From contig JAFARE010000026.1 in NCBI GenBank assembly GCA_019245575.1, positions 1 through 60,643 on the forward strand: a stretch of DNA of 60,643 nt, written 5' to 3'. Made by a program: the position numbers and the translations under genes. The DNA comes from Candidatus Dormiibacterota bacterium (lineage in GTDB: Bacteria; Chloroflexota; Dormibacteria; Aeolococcales; Aeolococcaceae). Shown here one piece after another: positions 33,143 to 44,922 of this stretch. How positions within the stretch are numbered: the stretch's first letter is position 1; each line of letters starts with the position of its first letter. A model generated the notes under the pieces. It did no database searches and had not been told where the DNA came from. It saw nothing but the letters and a program-made list of their open reading frames with translations.

Positions 33143-33361
33143 TCAGCCGGTGAGCGTGCCGATGCGGAAGCCCGCGGAGCCCCGCTTCGTGTCCTCGATG
33201 ATGGCGATCACGGCCTGCGGCCGCACCAGCACGGGGCCATCCTCGCCGGGAAGCTCGACGAAACCGCCGCTGTCGGCTGTGCGCGCCAGCGCCGTCTGCA
33301 CCTCTTCGGTGCTCAGCTTGATGCTGACGTCGGCGCCGTTGGCGAGACGAACGATGGCCAT
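33143..33361 (-). CDS. 72-residue protein of unknown function
   Basis: A small beta-rich protein (MAIVRLANGADVSIKLSTEE, then GFVELPGEDGPVLVRPQAVIAIIED). It lies where a CysO-type sulfur carrier might be expected but lacks a C-terminal Gly-Gly: it ends GTLTG. It may be a small ligand- or protein-binding domain. The ATG at 33361 is 6 bases from the upstream stop, so it is in the operon. An extension to 33406 is antisense-like and rejected. Confidence 0.65.
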   Translation of the reverse strand: MAIVRLANGADVSIKLSTEEVQTALARTADSGGFVELPGEDGPVLVRPQAVIAIIEDTKRGSAGFRIGTLTG

Positions 33362-33366
33362 GCGCG

Positions 33367-37276
<3,910 letters not shown>

Positions 37277-37294
37277 GGCCCGCTAGCGTAGCGG

Positions 37295-39193
37295 CTAGGG
37301 CAGGAGGTGGTCCGGTGAGCCGCTGTAACCCGCCTGGACCGCCAGCGTGTCACCTGCGGTGACGCCGGCCGCCACCGAGTACACGAGGTTCCAGTAGCTG
37401 CCGGAGTTGAAGCTACTCGGCACCGAGATCTGCATCTGGATCCACTGGCCGTTGTAGATGGCGCCACCGCTGTTGCCTGCCGTCTGGAAACACGCGCTGC
37501 ACGACGTGCTCGTCCCCGGCCATGTGCCCAGCGATGCAACCGTGTTGGTGCCGCCAGACCCCAGCGAGTTCCCGACGTTGACCATGCTCGATGCGGTGGC
37601 GTAGTTGGAGGACGCGGGAAGCTGGATGCCCAGGTAGGCGGCGCCGCCTCCGACGTCACCCGGGTCGAAGACGTCCACGGTGACGGTGCGGCCGCCATAC
37701 GCCGCGTCGAGCTTGAAGAGCGGGATCGAGAACTGCAGGCGAGAGCTCCCCGAGTTTATCGGGGTATAGATGGTCATGTCGCTCATCGCCGAGATGCTGC
37801 CGCACGAGGTACAGGTGCTCGTTCCAGGGTTGACCACGCGCACCGAATAGCCCTTGTGCGCGCTGGAGTCACTGCTCGATCGCGTGCTCGGCGTGGTGCA
37901 CGTGTTGCTCTTGCACGTCGCCTGGCCGTTCCAGGCCTCGTTGTCCACCTCGAGGCGCCAGTATTTGTCGACCGTTCCCGTGGAATTGTCCAGGTAGGTG
38001 CCCGACCCGATGTCGAGCGCGTGGTTGTACAGGTTCTTGTCGTTCGAGTTGCTCGGGTAGTACTGGATTGCCGATATCCATCTGTGGAAGGTCGCCGGCG
38101 TGTAGTTCTTCACGGTCGTCTGCGAGCCGGTCGATGTCGGGAACCAGTAGTACGAAAGCTTGTTGTTGCAGCTCGAACCGCTGTTGTAGAGGCACGTGGC
38201 GTTGTACGGGTAGAACACCTCCTGGCTCACCTTTGAGTCGGACAGCCGAGACGTGAGAATCGGCGCCGTGAAGACCGTGTATGCCATGGCGGAATAATCG
38301 GTGTCGGTCGTGCTCCCGTCCGGGAAGCTGCCGTCGTCCTCGTGGTAAGAGTAGGCACCGTTCTGGTCGTTGCTGTCCGGCGCGAACGACGGGTTGTAGA
38401 TCTGCACGTCCGCCTTCTGCCCGGCCGGCACATCAATGAGGTAGTTCTGACCGCCCACGTAGTTCAGAGTGGCATCGCTGTTTTCGGTGCCGTCCCAGGG
38501 GCTGACCAAGTGCACGTCCGGCGGTGATGCGACGCACGACACACTGGACGGCCCGCAGCTGTTGGCCGGCTCGTTCGGCGAAGGCGTGAATGGATCCCCT
38601 TCCGAGCGCGGGTTGCCCCATCCCTCGCTGCGGAGGAAGTAGTAGTTGCTGCCGCCGCTCCCAAGCCCGGACCCCGGATTGGTGCAGTACGTGCCGCCCA
38701 CTCCGTCGCAGCTCGTGCTCATGTCAGAGCCCTGCTGCGAGCCCGGCTGGCCCAGCTGGATGGGCGGCAGGTATTCCGCGGTGGCGCTGCGGGTCACGGT
38801 GTGCGTGCCGAACCCGACCAGGCGCAGGAACGTCGTGTTGACGCTCACCGACACCGTCACCTGCAACTGGTTCGTCGCCGGCTGCGCCGTGATCACGCAG
38901 GGCGACGGGTTGCCGGTGCAGGCGTTTCCGGACCCCGCGTTGGTGTAGCCGTTGCGTGCCGATTCCACCAGGGCGGCGTTCTGCGCGCTGGTGTAGTCGC
39001 CCGGCAGGTAGGCCACGCCGGCCAGCGCAGCCGCGGCAGCCGCTCGCTCCACCCGGTCGCTGGCGAGGTAGCTCATGCCGGCGTCCACCGCCAGTCCGGC
39101 GATGACGAAGAGCACGATCGACATGAGTCCGAAGATGACCAGCACCTGGCCCTTGTGGCTGCGCCGGGCCGCGCGCGTAGGGCGGTTCTGCAT
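37295..39193 (-). CDS. TadG-like secreted/pilus-associated protein, large
   Basis: A 632-residue protein with an N-terminal TadG-like start: a basic segment, then GQVLVIFGLMSIVLFVIAGLAVDAG (about 15-39) as a membrane anchor and the ERAAAAAALAGVAYLP region typical of Tad pseudopilin-like proteins. The remaining 500 residues are rich in Ser, Thr, Asn, Gly and Tyr with several Cys pairs, so most is probably extracellular. I chose the ATG at 39193 because AGAGGAG lies just upstream. It is co-transcribed with two TadE-like genes. The function (pilus adhesin or surface protein) is inferred. Confidence 0.75.
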   Translation of the reverse strand: MQNRPTRAARRSHKGQVLVIFGLMSIVLFVIAGLAVDAGMSYLASDRVERAAAAAALAGVAYLPGDYTSAQNAALVESARNGYTNAGSGNACTGNPSPCVITAQPATNQLQVTVSVSVNTTFLRLVGFGTHTVTRSATAEYLPPIQLGQPGSQQGSDMSTSCDGVGGTYCTNPGSGLGSGGSNYYFLRSEGWGNPRSEGDPFTPSPNEPANSCGPSSVSCVASPPDVHLVSPWDGTENSDATLNYVGGQNYLIDVPAGQKADVQIYNPSFAPDSNDQNGAYSYHEDDGSFPDGSTTDTDYSAMAYTVFTAPILTSRLSDSKVSQEVFYPYNATCLYNSGSSCNNKLSYYWFPTSTGSQTTVKNYTPATFHRWISAIQYYPSNSNDKNLYNHALDIGSGTYLDNSTGTVDKYWRLEVDNEAWNGQATCKSNTCTTPSTRSSSDSSAHKGYSVRVVNPGTSTCTSCGSISAMSDMTIYTPINSGSSRLQFSIPLFKLDAAYGGRTVTVDVFDPGDVGGGAAYLGIQLPASSNYATASSMVNVGNSLGSGGTNTVASLGTWPGTSTSCSACFQTAGNSGGAIYNGQWIQMQISVPSSFNSGSYWNLVYSVAAGVTAGDTLAVQAGYSGSPDHLLP

Positions 39194-39204
39194 GTCTCCT
39201 CTCA

Positions 39205-39807
39205 TCACGACGGCGCCAGGCGAATGACGCTGTACTGGCTGTCGGTCTGGGTGAACACCCTCAGGGTCGGCGAGGTGTAGGTGAAGACCAGGCGCACGCC
39301 GAGCTCCGACTCGGTCGGGTGCGTCTGCACGCGCTGGTCCAGCGTGTAGTTGGCGGACCCGCTCAACGTCGCGGTGCTGCCGCTGATCGTGTACTTGTCC
39401 AGCAGCTCACCGCAGCAGTAGTCGCCGTTGTTGGGCGGGCACGACCCCGACGAGAAGTTGCAGCCGTTGCCCGATCCGCTCGGCTGGTAGATGTCGATCT
39501 CCGTGACCACGGCGCTGGTGAGCTTCGACGTGACGATCGGCAACATCTGATCGATGATCTGGGCGTCGACTGCGCAGGGGTCTTTCGCGCTCGTCTGGCA
39601 CCCGGAGGCGGTGCTGCTCGAGGAGTAGCCGTTGTTGCCGATCTCGGCCGCGTATCGCGCTCCGGCTCGGGTAGCCTGTGCCGCGGCGTTGTTGTCCGCG
39701 ATCAGGTCCGCCGCGGTCCACGAGCCGAGGAAGACGGTCACCAATACGGGCAGGACGATCGCCAGCTCCACCATCGACTGGCCGCGCATGCGGCAACGGC
39801 GCGTCAT
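39205..39807 (-). CDS. TadE-like protein
   Basis: A 200-residue TadE-like pseudopilin. RMRGQSMVELAIVLPVLVTVFLGSWTAADLIADNNAAAQATRAGARYAA (first 50 residues) is the characteristic TadE membrane segment with the conserved Glu of the processing region. The C-terminal part contains Cys pairs and Ser/Gly stretches. ATG at 39807 overlaps the stop of the next upstream TadE gene, and the stop overlaps the TadG start region. Confidence 0.82.
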   Translation of the reverse strand: MTRRCRMRGQSMVELAIVLPVLVTVFLGSWTAADLIADNNAAAQATRAGARYAAEIGNNGYSSSSTASGCQTSAKDPCAVDAQIIDQMLPIVTSKLTSAVVTEIDIYQPSGSGNGCNFSSGSCPPNNGDYCCGELLDKYTISGSTATLSGSANYTLDQRVQTHPTESELGVRLVFTYTSPTLRVFTQTDSQYSVIRLAPS

Positions 39808-40415
39808 GTCTGCGGCTCCAGCCGGAACGTGTTGTTGGTGCTCAGCGTGAAGGTGGTGGTGCCGACAAGGAGCGTGTACTTGTATGTGATCACCAACTTG
39901 GCGTAGTCCGCGCTTGTGTGCGTGACGTTGCGCACGCTCGGCGGCCACGGGATCTTGCCGCCACTGTTCAGGATGTTGCCGTTCACGTCGTACTTGTTTT
40001 CACAGGCGCTGCTCCCGGTGCCGGGACCGTCGCCGTTCGTGTCACACGTGTTGTCGTCCGACAACACGCCGCTGCTCGACTGCACCTCGTGCCAGACGTC
40101 GATCTCCGTGACCTTGATCAACGGCGTGGTCTTCAGGCCGGCCGACCCCATGCGCGAGATGCCCACCTGGTCGGCGTCGCTGCCGGTGCAGTTCGACCCA
40201 TTGGAGCAGTCGCCCTCCGCCGCAATCGCCGCGACCCCGATGTCTGCCGCGTGCTGGACGGCGTTGCGTCCGAAGAGGAAGAAGCCGGCGTTGACGATGG
40301 AGAAGATCAGGAAGAAGAAGAGGCTTCCGACCAGGGCGAATTCGACCAGTCCCTGGCCCGATTCCCTTCCCCTGAATCTCCATTGCTTCGCATGGCGAAG
40401 CCGCCCGCACGGCAT
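39804..40415 (-). CDS. TadE-like protein
   Basis: A 203-residue relative of the preceding gene, starting with a basic stretch and SGQGLVEFALVGSLFFFLIFSIVNAGFFLFGRNAVQHAAD (about 19-58), the hydrophobic segment with conserved Glu. It is first in a three-gene unit. The TadA ATPase, TadB/C platform and TadV prepilin peptidase genes are not in the window, so the assembly machinery must be elsewhere. Confidence 0.82.
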   Translation of the reverse strand: MPCGRLRHAKQWRFRGRESGQGLVEFALVGSLFFFLIFSIVNAGFFLFGRNAVQHAADIGVAAIAAEGDCSNGSNCTGSDADQVGISRMGSAGLKTTPLIKVTEIDVWHEVQSSSGVLSDDNTCDTNGDGPGTGSSACENKYDVNGNILNSGGKIPWPPSVRNVTHTSADYAKLVITYKYTLLVGTTTFTLSTNNTFRLEPQT

Positions 40416-40488
40416 GGTCCGATCATCGCAGTGGCCGAATTCGCCGCCCGGGTCACTACAGGATCGTGACCGCGAGCGTGCTGAAACG

Positions 40489-40764
40489 TCAGGAGAGCGC
40501 CAGCCCGGAAACGGTGGTCTCGGCGATGAGTGCGAAAGCGGTGAGCAGCGAGACGTAGGCCGGGATCCACCACGGCGAGAGGTGGTTGCGGCCCGCGGCC
40601 GTGGCACAGAGGCCGGCGATGCCCAGCAGCACAGCACCCATGATCGAGGCGACGAGGTAGGCCGCGAAACGCACGGCGGCACCGTACGGCCGGCTCTGCG
40701 ACGCCTTTGAAGGCGCTGCCGGCACGAGCCCGCGACGCCATGTGACGGATCGGTTGTGGTCCAC
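40489..40764 (-). CDS. Small membrane protein of unknown function
   Basis: A 91-residue protein from a GTG at 40764, with two hydrophobic segments (VRFAAYLVASIMGAVLLGIAGL and IPAYVSLLTAFALIAETTV). No family is recognised. The start is uncertain: upstream GTG/TTG codons extend the frame to 40812. It is divergent from the next gene. Confidence 0.5.
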   Translation of the reverse strand: MDHNRSVTWRRGLVPAAPSKASQSRPYGAAVRFAAYLVASIMGAVLLGIAGLCATAAGRNHLSPWWIPAYVSLLTAFALIAETTVSGLALS

Positions 40765-40835
40765 AAAGGCGGCATGCGGTGTACATTTGCCCGCGGACTT
40801 CACCAACTCCACGTTCCAGTCAGGAGGTCACCCGC

Positions 40836-41321
40836 ATGGCCGCACGCACAGCGGCGCCGGCAGCGATTGGGTTCCGCGAGGAGCAGGCTCAGGACACCGC
40901 TGCATCGCGCGCCTTCCCCATCCCCGCCGACGGCGCTGTCGAGGTGCTCGGCCGTGCCATCAAGGGCGCCGGGACCCAGCTCGCACCCAGCAACGGCCAG
41001 TCGGAAGCGACCGCCGAGGAGACCATGCGGGCGCTCCGGCTGCTCGCCCTCGACAACCTCATCGACCTGGTGCAGCTGCGCGAGACGCTCGCGGAACGCG
41101 AGGCGCAGGTCCACATCCTCGAAGCCGAGGTCGCCAGCTGGCGCCAGCGCGCGCTCAGCGAGACGGTTGCGCGCAAGACGGACGCCTCGGAGGCCTACGC
41201 GCGCCAGCGCGAGCTGGTCACGGTGCTGCACCGCCAGCTGACCCAGAACGACGAGCTACAAGCGCAGCTTGAGAGCAGCCGGCGGCGATCCTGGTGGCGC
41301 CGGCTGCTGCGCCGCGCCTAG
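40836..41321 (+). CDS. Coiled-coil protein of unknown function
   Basis: A 161-residue protein. The first 45 residues look disordered; the middle (ALDNLIDLVQLRETLAEREAQVHILEAEVASWRQRAL) and the end (RQRELVTVLHRQLTQNDELQAQLESSRRR) are coiled coil, finishing with an unusual basic Trp-rich tail (RRRSWWRRLLRRA) that may bind membrane or nucleic acid. AGGAGGT at 40821-40827 decides the ATG at 40836. The stop overlaps the end of the convergent SDR gene by 4 bases. Confidence 0.7.
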   Translation: MAARTAAPAAIGFREEQAQDTAASRAFPIPADGAVEVLGRAIKGAGTQLAPSNGQSEATAEETMRALRLLALDNLIDLVQLRETLAEREAQVHILEAEVASWRQRALSETVARKTDASEAYARQRELVTVLHRQLTQNDELQAQLESSRRRSWWRRLLRRA

Positions 41322-42190
41322 CCGCTCACGAGCTGGTGCGTCTGCTCCTCGCTGACGCCCCACAGGCGCGCCGCCGCCTCGTCGTCCTGCGCGGGCTTGC
41401 TCGGGGTGGCCAGGCGCCGGTCCTCGAAATAGCCGCCTGACTGCGCGCCTACCGCCGGCGCGTCCGCGAGCCAGACGAGCCCGTCGGCGCCCCTGCGCGG
41501 GCTGCGGGCGAAGGGCCGCACCAGCAGCATGCCGAAGCTCATCAGCGCGCCGTTGTTGCGGTTGAAGCCGCTCGCCACCAACCCCGGGTGCACGCAGTTG
41601 GCGGTCACGCCGGTTCCCCGGATGCGACGCGCGAGCTCGCGTGTGAACAGGATGTTGGCCAGCTTCGTCTCGCCGTAGCGCGTGAAACCGCGGGCCCGGT
41701 AGCCGCGCTCGGCGTTGATGTCGTCAAACGGGATTGTGTGGTTCTTGTGCGCGTCTGAGGTCGTGGTCACGATGCGCGCGGGTGCGCTCCCCTTGAGGCG
41801 GCCGAGCAGCAGCGCGGTGAGCAGGAAGGGCGCCAGGTGGTTGAGCGCCCAGGTCGTCTCGATGCCGTCGACGGTGACGCTGCGCCGGCCGAACACCGCG
41901 CCCGCATTGTTGATCAGCACGTCGATTCGCGGATAGCGCCTCAGCGCTTCCCGGGCGAGCTCGTGGATGTCGCGCTGCGACGTCAGGTCTGCGTGGAGCA
42001 CGTCAGCGTGAGCCGTCCCGCCGGCGGCCGCGATCTGACACGCGGCCGCTTCGCCCCGCGCCGCGTCGCGGGCGACGATGGCGAGCTCCGCGCCGCGCTT
42101 CGCCAGCTCCCGGGCGGCGGCGAGGCCGATCCCGTGCGTCGCGCCGGTGACGAGCACGCGCTTGCCCGCGACGCCTGTCCATCCCTCCAT
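41318..42190 (-). CDS. Short-chain dehydrogenase/reductase
   Basis: A 290-residue classical SDR. The cofactor site is VLVTGATHGIGLAAAREL, followed by NNAG, and the catalytic YxxxK is in RYGETKLANILF. The pattern after it (ANILFTRELARRIRGTGVTANCVHPGLV) groups it with retinol-dehydrogenase/protochlorophyllide-reductase-like SDRs. The substrate is unknown. It is divergent from the TMEM175 gene with 20 bases between starts. Confidence 0.87.
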   Translation of the reverse strand: MEGWTGVAGKRVLVTGATHGIGLAAARELAKRGAELAIVARDAARGEAAACQIAAAGGTAHADVLHADLTSQRDIHELAREALRRYPRIDVLINNAGAVFGRRSVTVDGIETTWALNHLAPFLLTALLLGRLKGSAPARIVTTTSDAHKNHTIPFDDINAERGYRARGFTRYGETKLANILFTRELARRIRGTGVTANCVHPGLVASGFNRNNGALMSFGMLLVRPFARSPRRGADGLVWLADAPAVGAQSGGYFEDRRLATPSKPAQDDEAAARLWGVSEEQTHQLVSG

Positions 42191-42198
42191 CGCGCCCG

Positions 42199-42204
42199 TA
42201 CTGT
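42199..42204 (+). promoter_or_regulatory. Leaderless -10 of the TMEM175 gene
   Basis: TACTGT exactly 6 bases before the ATG at 42211; no ribosome binding site fits. Confidence 0.45.
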
Positions 42205-42210
42205 AGGCAA

Positions 42211-42813
42211 ATGCCCAAAAGCCGGGTGGAGGCCTTCAGCGACGGCGTCTTCGCGGTGGCCATCACCCTTCTGGTGCTCGACCTGCACCCTCCATCAACC
42301 CATGGCTCGCTGCTCGCGGCGCTCGCCGACGGCTGGCCGGAGTTCGCCGCCTTCGCGCTGAGCTTCGCCGTGATCGGCATCATCTGGGTCAACCATCACG
42401 CCGTGTTCCACCGCATCGCGCGCGTGGACCGCACGCTGCTGTTCCTCAACCTCGGCCTCCTGCTCAGCGTGGTCCTCATTCCCTTCGTCACGGCGCTCTT
42501 CGCGCTCTACATCGCGCACACGGGCGACCAGGCGGACCTCGCGGGAGCGCTGTACAACGCCGACTTCCTCCTCGTGGCCATCTTCTTCACCGCCATCAAC
42601 GTGCGCGTCGACACCGAGGCGCGACTGCGCCGCGAGCACGTGCCGCCGACATCGCCTGCGCAGCGCCTGCGTTTCGCCGCCGGCACGTTCGTGTACGCGG
42701 CGTGCATTCCCCTCTCCTACGTCAACCCCGTCCTCGCGCTGATCCTGGACGCTGCGGTGGCCGTCTTCTACATAGGCGACCAGCTGGGCTCGCGAACCGC
42801 CGCGGACGATTAG
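42211..42813 (+). CDS. TMEM175-family potassium channel-like protein
   Basis: A 200-residue membrane protein with six hydrophobic segments. RVEAFSDGVFAVAITLLVLDL at 5-25 contains the FSDGVFAVAITLLVLDL signature that forms the pore in TMEM175 channels. Bacterial members have one such repeat and assemble as tetramers conducting K+. The rest (VIGIIWVNHHAVFHRIARVD) matches the family. The stop overlaps the convergent secreted-protein gene. Confidence 0.88.
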   Translation: MPKSRVEAFSDGVFAVAITLLVLDLHPPSTHGSLLAALADGWPEFAAFALSFAVIGIIWVNHHAVFHRIARVDRTLLFLNLGLLLSVVLIPFVTALFALYIAHTGDQADLAGALYNADFLLVAIFFTAINVRVDTEARLRREHVPPTSPAQRLRFAAGTFVYAACIPLSYVNPVLALILDAAVAVFYIGDQLGSRTAADD

Positions 42814-43229
42814 CTCTCCGCCGGCGCCAGCACCGCGCAGCCGGGCAGCATGACGCCGTCGGGATGGCGCACCGCCGTCGCTCCCTCCGCAACCACCGTG
42901 ACGATCTGGCCCTGCTTCAGACTCGGCCCGGACGGGAGCTGGCAGCTGACCACCCTTGTGCCGCCTGCGGAAAAGGCGATGGTGGTCTCACCCTCACCGG
43001 AGCTCGCCTCAATGATGGGGGCGTGAATGATCAGCGTAGTCTGGTTGTAGTCGGAATAGAACGAATCGTCTGACATCGCTTGCGCGAGGATTGCCGGCGA
43101 CACCGTACTCACGTGCAGACCACCGACTCCGCTCCTGAAGCCCAGCCAGAACATCCCCACAACGCCCAGCGCAAGTAGCGCGCCGGCAGCGATGGCAACT
43201 CCGATGAGCATCACGCGACGCCGAGCCAT
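42810..43229 (-). CDS. Membrane-anchored tRNA_anti-like (OB-fold) protein
   Basis: A 139-residue protein with an N-terminal membrane segment (VMLIGVAIAAGALLALGVVGMFWLGF). An outer domain follows whose pattern (a residue run near DYNQTTLIIHAPII, then VVSCQLPSGPSLKQGQIVTVVAEGA, then VMLPGCAVLAP) resembles tRNA_anti-like OB folds. Such proteins are exported, and their role is unclear. The ATG at 43229 is chosen over an in-frame upstream TTG. Confidence 0.65.
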   Translation of the reverse strand: MARRRVMLIGVAIAAGALLALGVVGMFWLGFRSGVGGLHVSTVSPAILAQAMSDDSFYSDYNQTTLIIHAPIIEASSGEGETTIAFSAGGTRVVSCQLPSGPSLKQGQIVTVVAEGATAVRHPDGVMLPGCAVLAPAES

Positions 43230-43306
43230 GGTTTGATCAACGCGGGACGAGGGCAACTGGTTGCACGACGGGTTCCGATGTCCAGCCGCCCGGGGCAGGA
43301 AAAACG

Positions 43307-43397
43307 CGGAGCGAGAGGGATTCGAACCCTCGAGACGAGTTGACCCCGTCTACCGCATTTCCAGTGCGGCGCCCTCGACCAACTAGGCGATCGCTCC
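43307..43397 (-). tRNA. tRNA-Ser (anticodon GGA)
   Basis: A 91-base gene with acceptor GGAGCGA/TCGCTCC, a long variable arm as in serine tRNAs, and an anticodon stem CCGCA/TGCGG holding loop CTGGAAA with GGA. It reads UCC/UCU. Confidence 0.94.
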
Positions 43398-43454
43398 GCG
43401 CGTGAGTCTACGTGCCCGCGGATCGTCGCTCAGAGAATTCGCTTCGTCTTGCGG

Positions 43455-43634
43455 TCAGCGGCGCCAGAAACGTCCGCGCCGTCGATACAGATCAATCGCG
43501 CGCTGCTCAGCCTCGTCCACCGCCACCTGCAGTCGCGCCGCGTTCAGCTCGCCGTGCAGCGTCACCACCATCGTGCACGGAAGCAGCGGATCGTGGTCCA
43601 GGCCGCAGGCCGGGCACCTCGCCGTCCTTTCCAT
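43455..43634 (-). CDS. Small CPxC protein of unknown function
   Basis: A 59-residue protein with Cys7, Cys10 and Cys20 (CPACGLDHDPLLPC), then one helix (LNAARLQVAVDEAEQRAIDLYRR) and a basic end. It could be a small zinc or redox protein. The ATG at 43634 lies 6 bases after TATGAT, with TTGATA 17 bases further up, the best promoter in the window, overlapped by tandem palindromes. An in-frame ATG at 43652 lies inside the promoter and is rejected. Confidence 0.65.
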   Translation of the reverse strand: MERTARCPACGLDHDPLLPCTMVVTLHGELNAARLQVAVDEAEQRAIDLYRRRGRFWRR

Positions 43635-43639
43635 GTCGG

Positions 43640-43669
43640 TATCATAAAACATGATATCATTGATATCAA
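43640..43669 (-). promoter_or_regulatory. Strong leaderless promoter with tandem TGATATCA operators
   Basis: On the minus strand TTGATA (43669-43664), 17 bases, TATGAT (43646-43641), 6 bases, ATG. Two 8-bp palindromes TGATATCA (43652-43659 and 43661-43668) and a further TATCAT/ATGATA inverted pair (43640-43645 / 43651-43656) lie within it. The A+T content stands out from the surroundings. Confidence 0.75.
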
Positions 43670-43676
43670 GTGTGGC

Positions 43677-44228
43677 CTAGAGGCTGCCCGCCGTCTGCCT
43701 CGCGAGGTTCTCCAGGTCGGGCTCCATTGCGGTTCCGCTCTGCGTCGTCGAGGAGACACCCAGGATCACGAGCGTGTTGCCCTTGACGAAGACGATGCCT
43801 GCGGAGTTGGCTCCCACCTCCTTCAGCGCCTGGTCGCCCACGCCTGAGAGCGACTGCGCCGTCCCGTTCCCATTCTGCACCGCCTGCGCCAGCGCGGCCT
43901 GCAGCGCCTGGCCGGCGACGCCTCCGGGCACCGCCTCGATGGTGATCGTCGCGCCTCCCCCACCCGTACTCGAGGTGTCCCCATAGACGCAGGTGTTCGT
44001 GCCGGTCGTGGCGCCGCCGCCGATCTTCGCCACCGCGGAGTCCCCGGTGAGCTGCGCCGCCGCGGCCTGCGTCAGCGCCGTGCAGGCATCCAGGTTCGCC
44101 CCGGGGGTGTGCGCGGTGCTTGTTGCCGCTGCAGAGCTGGAACCGCCGGTGGACGACGAACCGCCGCACGCCGCCAGCAGGCAGCCAGCGGTGAGCGCCG
44201 CAAGGCGCAATCCCGCCAGCGAAGCCAT
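43677..44228 (-). CDS. Lipoprotein, DUF3558-like
   Basis: A 183-residue predicted lipoprotein: a signal peptide (LAALTAGCLLAAC) with lipobox LAAC and lipidated Cys21, then a Ser/Gly/Thr-rich linker and a globular part with a Cys pair (DACTALTQAAAAQLTG, TNTCVYGD). DUF3558-type actinobacterial lipoproteins have this layout. The ATG at 44228 is used. TATACG abuts it with no room for a ribosome binding site, so the true start could be a little downstream. Confidence 0.75.
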   Translation of the reverse strand: MASLAGLRLAALTAGCLLAACGGSSSTGGSSSAAATSTAHTPGANLDACTALTQAAAAQLTGDSAVAKIGGGATTGTNTCVYGDTSSTGGGGATITIEAVPGGVAGQALQAALAQAVQNGNGTAQSLSGVGDQALKEVGANSAGIVFVKGNTLVILGVSSTTQSGTAMEPDLENLARQTAGSL

Positions 44229-44245
44229 CCGTATACTCCAGCGCC

Positions 44246-44331
44246 GGAGAGGTGTCCGAGTGGTTGAAGGTGCCGCTCTCGAAAAGCGGTGTGGTGATGA
44301 GCCACCGCGGGTTCGAATCCCGCCCTCTCCG
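44246..44331 (+). tRNA. tRNA-Ser (anticodon CGA)
   Basis: An 86-base gene, acceptor GGAGAGG/CCTCTCC, long variable arm, anticodon stem CCGCT/AGCGG with loop CTCGAAA, anticodon CGA. It reads UCG. Confidence 0.94.
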
Positions 44332-44374
44332 CGCAAGTTGATGCCGTGATTAGCATTAACGCGGAGCAGTGGCG

Positions 44375-44788
44375 TCAATCGAGTCGCTCGTCCACCGCCA
44401 GGGCGTGGGGCTCCGATATCCGGCCGGCGCTGTCGGAGAGCGCGGCCGGCGTCGTGTCGGACTTCACCAGGAACTCGAGCGCCCCCAGGCGCAAGCCGCG
44501 CTCGCGCAGGTCAGGCTCGCTGTAGTTGCTGAGGATCACCACCGGGATCGTCTCCGTGCGGGGATCGGCGCGCAGCCGTTCGAGCACCTCGAAGCCGTCG
44601 AGCTTGGGCAGGCGGAGGTCGAGGTAGATCAGGTCCGGATGATCCTCGGCAGCGCGGCGCAGCCCCTCCTCCCCGTCCGACGCGGTCAGAACCTCGTAGC
44701 CGTCTGTCGTCAGGCGCAGCCGGTACATGTCCGCCGTCGCTTCGTCGTCCTCGATGAGGAGGACGCGCACCTCGTCGTCCCTCGCCAT
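44375..44788 (-). CDS. Single-domain response regulator
   Basis: A 137-residue CheY-like receiver. The acidic pocket is at 13-15 (EDD), the phosphoacceptor is Asp57 (IYLDLRLPKLDGFEVL) and the conserved Lys is Lys109 (FLVKSD). No output domain follows; the last 25 residues are a short tail. No histidine kinase is near, so its partner is elsewhere. It is convergent with nothing and starts opposite the rubredoxin-like gene. Confidence 0.88.
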   Translation of the reverse strand: MARDDEVRVLLIEDDEATADMYRLRLTTDGYEVLTASDGEEGLRRAAEDHPDLIYLDLRLPKLDGFEVLERLRADPRTETIPVVILSNYSEPDLRERGLRLGALEFLVKSDTTPAALSDSAGRISEPHALAVDERLD

Positions 44789-44845
44789 GACCTGCCCGAC
44801 CTTAGCGGCGGCCTAAATCGTTGTCAATCGCAGCGTAGCCTGCCG

Positions 44846-44862
44846 TGATAGTGGTCCTGTCA
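44846..44862 (+). promoter_or_regulatory. Palindromic operator TGATAG-N5-CTGTCA, copy 1
   Basis: TGATAG-TGGTC-CTGTCA, an imperfect inverted repeat 60 bases before the rubredoxin-like gene. A second copy with identical arms lies at 47391-47407 before the glycosyltransferase gene. Confidence 0.5.
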
Positions 44863-44887
44863 TGTTCTGTGATACCGTGACCCAATT

Positions 44888-44904
44888 GCCGCCTTTGCGG
44901 CGGC
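44888..44904 (+). other. Leader hairpin before the rubredoxin-like gene
   Basis: A perfect GCCGCC/GGCGGC stem with a 5-base loop, 9 bases before the AAGGAGG ribosome binding site. It may stabilise the leader or insulate the site. Confidence 0.45.
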
Positions 44905-44922
44905 GGGCGAAGGAGGTTTCCG

